From contig JASJBD010000001.1 of the NCBI GenBank assembly GCA_030066665.1, positions 1 through 64,000 on the forward strand: DNA of 64,000 bases, read 5' to 3'. Below, piece by piece: positions 18,501 to 27,500 of the stretch (the stretch's first letter is position 1; every line of letters begins with the position of its first letter). The position numbers and the translations under genes are program-made. This stretch comes from Gammaproteobacteria bacterium. GTDB lineage: Bacteria; Pseudomonadota; Gammaproteobacteria; Steroidobacterales; GCA-2729495. The notes below the pieces were generated by a model. The model saw only the letters and a program-made list of their open reading frames with translations. It was not told where the DNA came from and did not search any database.

Positions 18501-21500
18501 ATCGCCGCCTTCCAGTGCGCTGCCGCCAACCGTCGAAGTCGCACTGGCATCACTGACTGCCGCACCAACCCCGCTGACGGCAAGCGCCTGGCCGCGCGAC
18601 TTTGCCGTCGCCGCCAGGTCGATCTCGCCTTTGTTGTCGACCAGGTCCTGACCTTCGCCACCGCGCAGACCGGATGTCGTTGCGGTCGCATTCGCATCCG
18701 CCTGCGCAATGCCACCACCCACCAGTGCGATGCTGATCGCCCGCGCCCGGGAGTCGGCCGTGACGGCGCCCGGGGCAACCGAACCGTCCCCGGCCGTCTC
18801 CACCGTGGTGATCGTACCGTCGTTGATCACATCATCATTGCCGGCGCCGCCACTCAGCCCGGCTGCGTCGGCAAAGGTCTCGGCATTCGAATTGGCCGCG
18901 GCAATCCCGCGCAGCGAGACCGCGACCGCGGTATCGACCGCCTTCGCCTGCGACTCGACACGGATATCGGCGTCGGCGGCGTTGGTCACAATATCCCTGG
19001 CGTCACCGCCGGCCAGACCAATGGCCTGCGAATCGGCCGTCGTGCCGGCTTCCAGCAATCCGGCAACCGCAATGCCGTCCAGTACCGCTGCGACGCTGAC
19101 ACCTTCACCGTCGGCCAGGCTCTTCGCGTACACGCTGCTCTCGTTGGTCACCGAATCTTCGCCGGCACCACCATCGAGACCGGTCGCGCGTCCGGTCGCT
19201 GTCGACGCGGCCGCCGCGCCGGCCATGCCGGTCAGCGTCGCCGCAGCGGAAACCGACAGGGTGTCCGCGTCGGCTACCGAAGTCACCTCCGCTGTGTTCA
19301 CGAGGCTGTCGATCCCGTCGCCACCCGTGATACCGGCCGCCGTCGCATTCGCCTTGGTGCCGCCATCCCAGACAGAATCGAAGGCGCCGGCGACACCCGC
19401 GCCGGTCACCGACGCGGCAACAGCCGATGCATCGGCATCGGCAATACTCATTATGTCGCTGGCATTGCGGACATCATCGTCCCCGACACCACCGTCGATC
19501 GCACTGGCGTCGGCATTGGCCGTCGATGTCGTCGTCGATGCGGACACGCCGACGCCGGTCAGCGACACGCCGACCGACACCGCATCGGCATCCGCGATCG
19601 CGGTCACTGTGTTCTCGAAGGCCGGCTCCTCAGCCATCGTTGCCGGGCCATTTTCTTCCGCCTCATCTTCCTCTGGCTCCGACACATCGCCCGAGCGAAT
19701 CAGGTCGCTACCCTCACCACCGGAGATACCGCTGGCCCGCGCACTCGCGGTCGTGCCGCCATCCCAGACGCTGTCGGCCGCCACACCGACGCCGACGCCG
19801 GTCACGGTCAGGCTCACCGCCGTCGCGCTTGCGTTCGCCTCGCCTTGCAGGTTGCTGGCATTGCGAATCTCGTCGTTGCCGAGACCGCCATCGATTGCAT
19901 GCCCGTCGGCGTCAGCCGTCGCCGTTGTCGTGGCGATCGATACACCGGCGCCGGTAATCGCCGCCGTGGTCGCGACGGTCGTCGAGTTCGCCGTCGCGTT
20001 GACTGTGTTCGGGATTGCCGGCTCGTCAGCCGTAGGCGCCGGGTTCTCCGGCTCGGCCGGGAATTCACCCGATGTGATCGTGTCGTTGCCGGTGCCGCCG
20101 CTGATTGCCCGCGCATCGGCCCGCGTCACGGTACCGCCATCCCAGACCGCATCCGCACCGCCGGCCACGCCGACGCCGGTCAGCGCCAGGTTAGCCGCCA
20201 CGGCCACCGCATCCGCGCTGGCATCGAGATCGCCGGTGCTGTTGATTCGGTCGGCGTCATCGCCGCCTTCGATCGCGTTCGCCGCGGCATCGCCCGTCGC
20301 CGTGGAGACGGCCGCGGCGACCCCGCCCGTGGTGTAGGCAACCGACAAGGTCGGCGCGACGGTAGTTGCGTTCGTCGTAATCGCCGCGCTGTTATCGATC
20401 TCGTCGACACCGCTGCCGGCATCGATACCGGAACTGCGGGCCACTGCCGTAGTGCCGCCATCCCAGGCATTGTTGCCAGCTACCGCTACACCGTAGGTGG
20501 CGCCTGCGACACTGATCGTGTTCGCGTTGGCAACCGACGTGACGTCGATGGTGTTGCTCGTCTCCGCATCGTCGTCACCGGCGCCGAGGTCGATCGCAGT
20601 CGAGTCCGCGGTCGCGTTTGCGGCCGTGATCGCGCCACCGACACCGCCGGCAGTCACTGACGCGCTGATCCCGGTCGCGGTAGCCACCGAATCGGTCGTC
20701 ACGGCACCGGTACTGGTCACATCATCGTCGCCGGCACCGACCTCGATACTGGTGGCGTCCGCAACGGCGGTCGTGCCGCCATCCCAGACATTGTTCCCGG
20801 CAACCGCGACGCCGAAACCGGCAAAAGACACCGCTGCCGAAGCCGCTATCGCCGTGGAATCGGCAGTCAGGTTCGCATCGCTGGTCACGACATCGTCGTA
20901 CTCGCCTTCACCGGCATCCAGACCGACGGCATCGGCTTCGGCGGTCGACGTCGCGACCGCGCCGGCCACGCCACCGACCGTGACTGCTACCGATGCCGAC
21001 GCGGCTTCCGCCAGCGTGCTCGCACTGACGTCGATGTCTTCGGTCGCACCCGCCGCCGTCTGGATCACGATGTCGTCTGCACCCAGGCCGGTCTCGACGG
21101 CACGCGCGCGTGTAGCGGCGCTGGTGCCACCATCCCAGATCGCGTCCGCAGCAATCGCCACGCCGGCCGGCGTAACCGCAGCGGTCGCGGTATTCGCAAG
21201 GCCCTTGGAAGCGGCGGTGATGTTGCCACTGCTGGTGACACTGTCCTCGTCGTCACCCTGGCTCACATCGATGCCGCTGGCATTGGCCTCGGCCGTCGAC
21301 GTATTGATGGAGCCCGCAACACCGGCCACGGTCACGCTGACCGCGGCGGAAGCCGCGATCGCATCCGCGTCCGCGTTGATCGAACCTTCGTTGTCGACCG
21401 TGTCGCCGCCCGACCCGCCATCGATACCGCGCGCCCGCGCGTCACCAGTCGTGCCGCCGTCCCAGACCGCACCACCGCTGGTGCCGGATACGCCGAATTT

Positions 21501-24500
21501 GGTCACCGCGACAGCAGCCGCGGTCGCCAGCGCATCGGCCTCTGCATCGAGCGTGCCGGTGTTGGTAATTGTGTCGACATAGTCACCGGCACCGGCATCG
21601 ATCGCGGTTGCATCAGCCGTCCCGGTGGAACTCGCGCTTGCCCCGGACGCACCTTCGATCGCGACCGAAACCGCCAGCTCGGCGACCTTCGAATCCGCAT
21701 GGACATCCACCAACCCGCTGTTGGTGATCTCGTCACCGCCTTCGCCAACGGCAATACCGGTGCTCTTCGTATTGGCCTCCGTGCCGCCGTCCCAGACTTC
21801 CCCGCCGGCGACGCCGACACCCGCTGTGGTTACCGACACGGCTGCGGCGATCGACAGGGCATCGGACTCGACTACCAGGTCGCCGGTATTCGTCACGGTG
21901 TCGACGGCATTGCCGTCACCGGCATTAATACCGATGGCCGTCGCGTCGCCGGTCGCCGTGGCTGTTGCTCCGGCCACCCCGGACACGGCGACACCGACTG
22001 CGGCCTCCGCCGACTTCGCGTCGGCGGTAATCGTCATGTCACCGTCATTGGTAACGTCGTCGCTGCCCTCACCGACGGCAATACCCTGGGCGTCGGCGGT
22101 TGCCGTCGTGCCACCATCCCAGGTCGCGCCGCCGGCCACGGCCACACCCGCCGTGGTAACACTGACCGCTGCCGTCGCCGCAATGGCGTCCGCATCGGCA
22201 ACCAGGGTGCCACTGTTGAATACTTCATCATCAGCATCACCGCTACCGGCATCGATCGCGACAGCGTCGGCTTCACCGGTGGACGTGGCGATTGCACCAG
22301 CCACGCCCTGCACCGCGACGGCGGTCGACAGCTCTGCGACGCGCGCAGTCGACAATGCGTCGACGTCGCCGGTGTTGTTGATTACGTCGGCACCACCGCC
22401 CGTTTCGATACCACGGGATTTCGCATCCGAACCGGTGCCACCATCCCAGACCGCGCCTGCCGCGAGCGCCACGCCCTGGTTCGTCACCGCGACGGTCGCG
22501 GTCGCCGCATTCGATTCAGCATCGGCGACCAGCCTGCCGCTGTTGGTCACCGTATCGACCGCATCGTTGTCTTCATCGCCCGCGTGGATTGCAGTTGCTT
22601 CCGCATCACCGCTGGAAGTTGCACTGGCGCCGGCCACGCCCTGCACCGAGACACCGACCGCGGCTTCCGCAGCGATCGCGTCACTGGTCGCGGTGATGCC
22701 ATTGGTGTTGGTAATCACGTCGGCACCATCGCCAACGTCGATACCTCGTGCCGTAGCCTCAGAGCCCGTGCCGCCGTCCCAGACGGCGCCGGTCGCAATC
22801 GACAAGCCCTGGTTCGTTACAGAGATCGATGAAGCGGCTGCAATCGACAGAGCATCGGCCGTCAATTCACCACTGTTGGTGACGGTATCGACATCGTCAC
22901 CCCCGCTGGCGTCAATTGCGACCGCATCAGCTTTGCCGGACGAAGTTGCGGACGCACCCGCGACACCCTTCATGCTGACCGCGATGCTCGCCGACAGCGT
23001 TTCTGCATCCGCCGACGCGCCGATCTCACCTTCGTTGGTGAGAGTTTCGCCACCTTCACCGAGGTCGATACCGCGGGCGGTCGCCGTTGCGCCGGTACCG
23101 CCATCCCACACGGAATCGAAGGACAGCGCGACACCGCCATTGGTCACACTCACGGAAGCCGCAGCCGCGCGCGCGGTCGAGTCTGCGGACAGTTGTCCCG
23201 AATTGAACACGTCATCCGTGCTGGCGCCGGCCCCGGCATCGATCGCGGTCGCCGTGGAATCCGCGGTTGCTGTAGACGTTGCCACGCCGACGCCCTTGGC
23301 GGCCACGGCCACACCGACCGAACCGGCATTCGCAGTCGCATCGGCATTGATCTCGCCGGTATTGTCGATGTCATCGACGCCGTCGGCGGCTACAGTCTCT
23401 TTCGTAAAGCTGGTGTCGTTGGTACCGATCGACAGGCGTGTATTGCGCGTCCGATCCCCACCGTCACCGGCAATACCGGTCGCCTCGGCTTCGGCCTTGG
23501 TACCACCGTCCCACACGGCATCCGCTGCCGCGGCGACACCCTGGTTCACGACCGCAACGTTGGCCGAGACTGCGTTCGCGTCTGCAGTGGCATTCAACAG
23601 GCCGCTGTTATCGAGCGTATCGTCACCGTCGCCACCACGGATCGCGTTAGTCTTCGCTTCGGCAGTGGACGTCGACACCGCGGCCGCGATTCCGGTCTTG
23701 TTCTCCTGGCCGAGGTCAACGGCGACGCTCAGCGACGGCGCCAGCGCGAAGGCGCTCGCATCGATCTGCCCGGTGTTCGTGACCTCGTCGTTACCGGCCG
23801 CCGCCTGATACTCGTCCGTATAGCGCACGTACGCGACGTCCGAATTGGCCTTCGCGTCGACCATTGTCGTCTTCTGTGCGCCGCTATCTGCGTCGATGCC
23901 TGTCGCGGCTGCTTCCGCCTTGGTGCCGCCGTCCCACACGGAGTTGGCCGCAATGGCGAGACCCTTGCCGGCCACCGCGACATTCGCGAGGATCGCCTCG
24001 GCATCGGCCGCAGCGGTGAGATGGCCGCTGTTGTCGACACTGTCGCCGAGGTTACCGGCTTCGATCGCGCTGGCAGTCGCCTCAGCCGAAGTGCGGCCGA
24101 TCGACAGAGCGACGCCCTCACCGGTAATGCCGGCGGCAACCTCCGGCGCCAGCGCGGAACTGGTTGCCGTTACGTCACCGCTGTTGATGATTTCATCGAT
24201 GCCGTCACCGGCCAGCGTGTCCTCTATCTTGGTGTAATTCGCTTCGACGCCGATGTCATCAAAGTTGATCGCGCCGCTGACCAACGTCGAGTCCTGGGAC
24301 TGACCGGCGCTGTCGATGCCGACCGCACTGGCCTCGGCCTTGTTGCCACCGTCCATCAGGCCGATGTTCGTGGTCGCATTACCGTCGGTCGTGACGGCAA
24401 CGCTCAGAGTCGCGGCGATCGAATCGGAGTCAGCCGTCAGGGTGCCACTGTTGTCGATGAAGTCGGCGCCGCCGCCGGCTTCGATTGCTTTCGAGTCGCT

Positions 24501-27500
24501 CTTCGCGCTGACGTTGACGGTGCTGCTGGCCGAGCCTTCGATCGCAATGGCCACGCCCGCGGCGCCGGCCGTCGAGGTCGCCTCGGCATCCACGCCGCCG
24601 CGGTTCGTAATCTCATCGTCGCCAGTCTGGGTGAACTTCTCGTTCGCATAGCTGCCGGCCAAGCCGTCGCGCGTGATCGACAGGTTGATGTCGGTCTGCC
24701 GGTTCTCGCCGCTGTCACCGGCAATGCCGACCGCGGTTGACTCCGCGGTTGCGCCGGCCTCGACCTCGGCCTTGCCCTTGGAGTTCTCGTCAGCATTCTT
24801 GTTGACTGCGACCGCAAGCGCGCCGCTGATCGCATCGGCACTGGCCGTCAGCTGACCCTCGGTGTCGATGAAGTCGTCTCCGCCGCCGACATCGACCGCG
24901 ACCGCGCGCGATACGGACTTCGCTTTGGCATCAGCCTTCGCGGGTCCGTCCAGGTCAACCGCGCCCGCGCCGGCGCCAGCGCCGGATAAAGTGAGCGCCG
25001 TCGCGGAGACGGCACCCGCATTGTTCACAGTGTCATTCGCAGCGTTCGCAGATTCTTCGTTGCTGTACGCCGTGATAATCCCGTCGGGTCCAATGCTCAC
25101 ATCGGTGGTTGACAACGCTGATTCGCGCCCGTCGTCCGTGGCGATGCCGGTCGCGTTCGCCTGCGCGTCGGACTTGCTCTCGGCCTTGGACTGCACCGCT
25201 TCGCCGGACGGCTGCGTGAAACTGATGGACACTGCACCGGCAGTCGCGTCCGCGGTCGCGGCTAGTGTGCCGCTGTTTGTGACGTCGTCGGCGCCGCCCC
25301 CAGTGAGCACGCCACCGGCCTCGGCCTTCGACTTCGCGTTGGTCTCCGATGAGGCTGTGCCCTCGGTATTGACCTTGACGTCGGCCGCACCGGCCAGCGT
25401 CAGCGCGGTGGCGCTGGCGGTCAAGTCACCGCTGTTGGTCACGTCATCGTCGCCGGCCGCGGATGTGAACTCGCGGTCGACGTCTACGACCAGACCTGCC
25501 GCACTGATGTCCACAACTACGCTGTCGGTCTGTCGGCCAGCGTCGCCCTCGCTGTCGATGCCGCTGGATCGCGCGGTTGCCTCCGCATTCGCCTGGCTAT
25601 TCGCGCTGGCAAAACGTTCCTTGATCTTGTCGAACAGGGTCGGCTTCTGCCCGGTTTCATCGGTAGGCTGCGCGACGCCGACGGTGACACCGAGCGCGGT
25701 AGCCGTCGCCGTCGACGAACTGCCCACGAGGGCCTGGTTGTCGATCGTGTCGCCGCCACCGCCAGTCAGGACACCGCTGGAGGTCGCATTGGCCTTCGAG
25801 TTGGCCTCGGCATCGATCGAACCGTCAGCATTGATCGCGATACCGAGACTGACCGCGCCACTCTCCGCATAGGCCGTGGCCGTGACTGCACCGGTATTCG
25901 TGACCGTATCCGTTGCCCCGAGTGACTCCTTATCCTGCGACCACTGGAAGTTCAGGCCGCTGCCGCTAATCTCCAGGCCGGCGGCGGTGCTGTTCAGGTG
26001 ATCCTTGCCCTCGGCATCGATGCCGATTGCGTTTGCGGTTGCGGTCGCGCTCGCATCGGTCTTGACGTTGGTCTTGTCTTTCTTGTTCTCGCCGTCGCCA
26101 CCGGGCGTCTCGCCAGCCGGTGGTTTGCTCGCCGACAGGCCAAAGCTCACCGAGTCGGCATCCGCGTCGGCGCCGACCAGCAACACGCCACTGTTCGTAA
26201 TCGTGTCACCGCCGGCACCAGTGGCCACACCGACGGCCTCGGCCTCGGCGACGGCCTTGGCTTCGGAGTTGACCGAGCCGACCGCGTCGATCTGGATGCT
26301 GGCGTCGACCGAGTCGGCTCCGGCACGGGCGTTCACGGTGACGCCGAACTCGTTCGTCACCGTATCGGTTCCGGCAGCTTTTGCCTTGTCACGCGACAGG
26401 CCAAATTCGAGGCCGTCGACACCGAGGCTCAGCGAACCGGTCGTTGTTTCATTCTCGCCCGGACCATCCGCGTCGATACCCGACGCCCGCGCTTTGGCCG
26501 TTGCGTTGTTCTCGGTCTTCGATGTGATCTTGTCGGGGCTGGCCGGCGTCGGCGGATCGTCCTGGCCACCGCCGTTCTGTCCACCGCTGTCGTCCACCGG
26601 CTGGCCGACTGCCACACCAACGCTGACCGCCGTCGCATTGGCGTTCGATTCCGTAGTGAGCAGGCCGAGATTCGTGATGATGTCGTTGCCGAAGCCGGTC
26701 GAGATCGCGCCCGCATAGGAATCGGCCTCGGCGTTCGCCTTGGCTTCGGCCGAGCCCGCGCTGGCGATGGTCACGCCAACTGCGCCGGAACCGGCGGTCG
26801 CCGTGCCGAAGGCCTGCAACGCGAAGTCGTTGGAGACCGTGTCATTGCCCTCCAGGTACTCGACGACCTTCTGGTAATCGATCACCAGCGCATTGTCGTC
26901 GATGCCAGCAGAAAAACTGGTGGTCTCGGAACGGGCATCGCCGTCAGCCGTGATGCCGGTTGCTTCGGCCTTGGCCTTGGCCGTGGCATCGGTGCTGCTC
27001 TTGCTTTCCTTGTCCTTGGACGGCGTCGGCGGTTTTGGCGCGCCGTTGTCGTTACCGTTGCTGCCGCCGCCGCCCGTCTGGCCGTTCTCATCCTTCGCGC
27101 CGATCTCGACAGCAACCGCGACCGACCCCGAAGTTGCAGTCGCCGTGGTCAGCAGCTCGCCGTTGTTGTCGATCGTGTCGCTGCCGCCGCCACCGTTCAC
27201 GCCGGAGCCGGTCGCTTCGGATTCGGCGGTGGCTTTGGTTTCGACACTGCCGTCGACCTGCACACTGACAGAGCCGGATCCGGCGCCGCTGGTTGCAGTG
27301 GCGTTGCCAGTCAAAAAGCCGTTGTTCGTAATGGTGTCGTCGCCACTCGGCGACGACACGGTCTTGTCGTATGTGACCTGCAGCCCGTTCAGGCCAAACG
27401 CGGAACTGTCCTTGTTCTCGTTTTCGAGTTCGGCTTCATCACCGTGAATGCCGGTGACCTCGGCCTTCGACGTCGCCTTTGCTTCAGTCGTAATGTTTGC

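Noticed and set aside
17148-20660. A 1,170-codon frame on the plus strand inside the autotransporter region, with several shorter ones
   Set aside because: It is antisense to the continuous autotransporter frame, has Arg/Gly/Cys-rich composition with no domain, and arises because GC-rich repeats lack stops on the other strand.
19350-23960. CRISPR or non-coding satellite array
   Set aside because: The repeats are about 330 bases, vary at silent sites and stay in frame within one protein.
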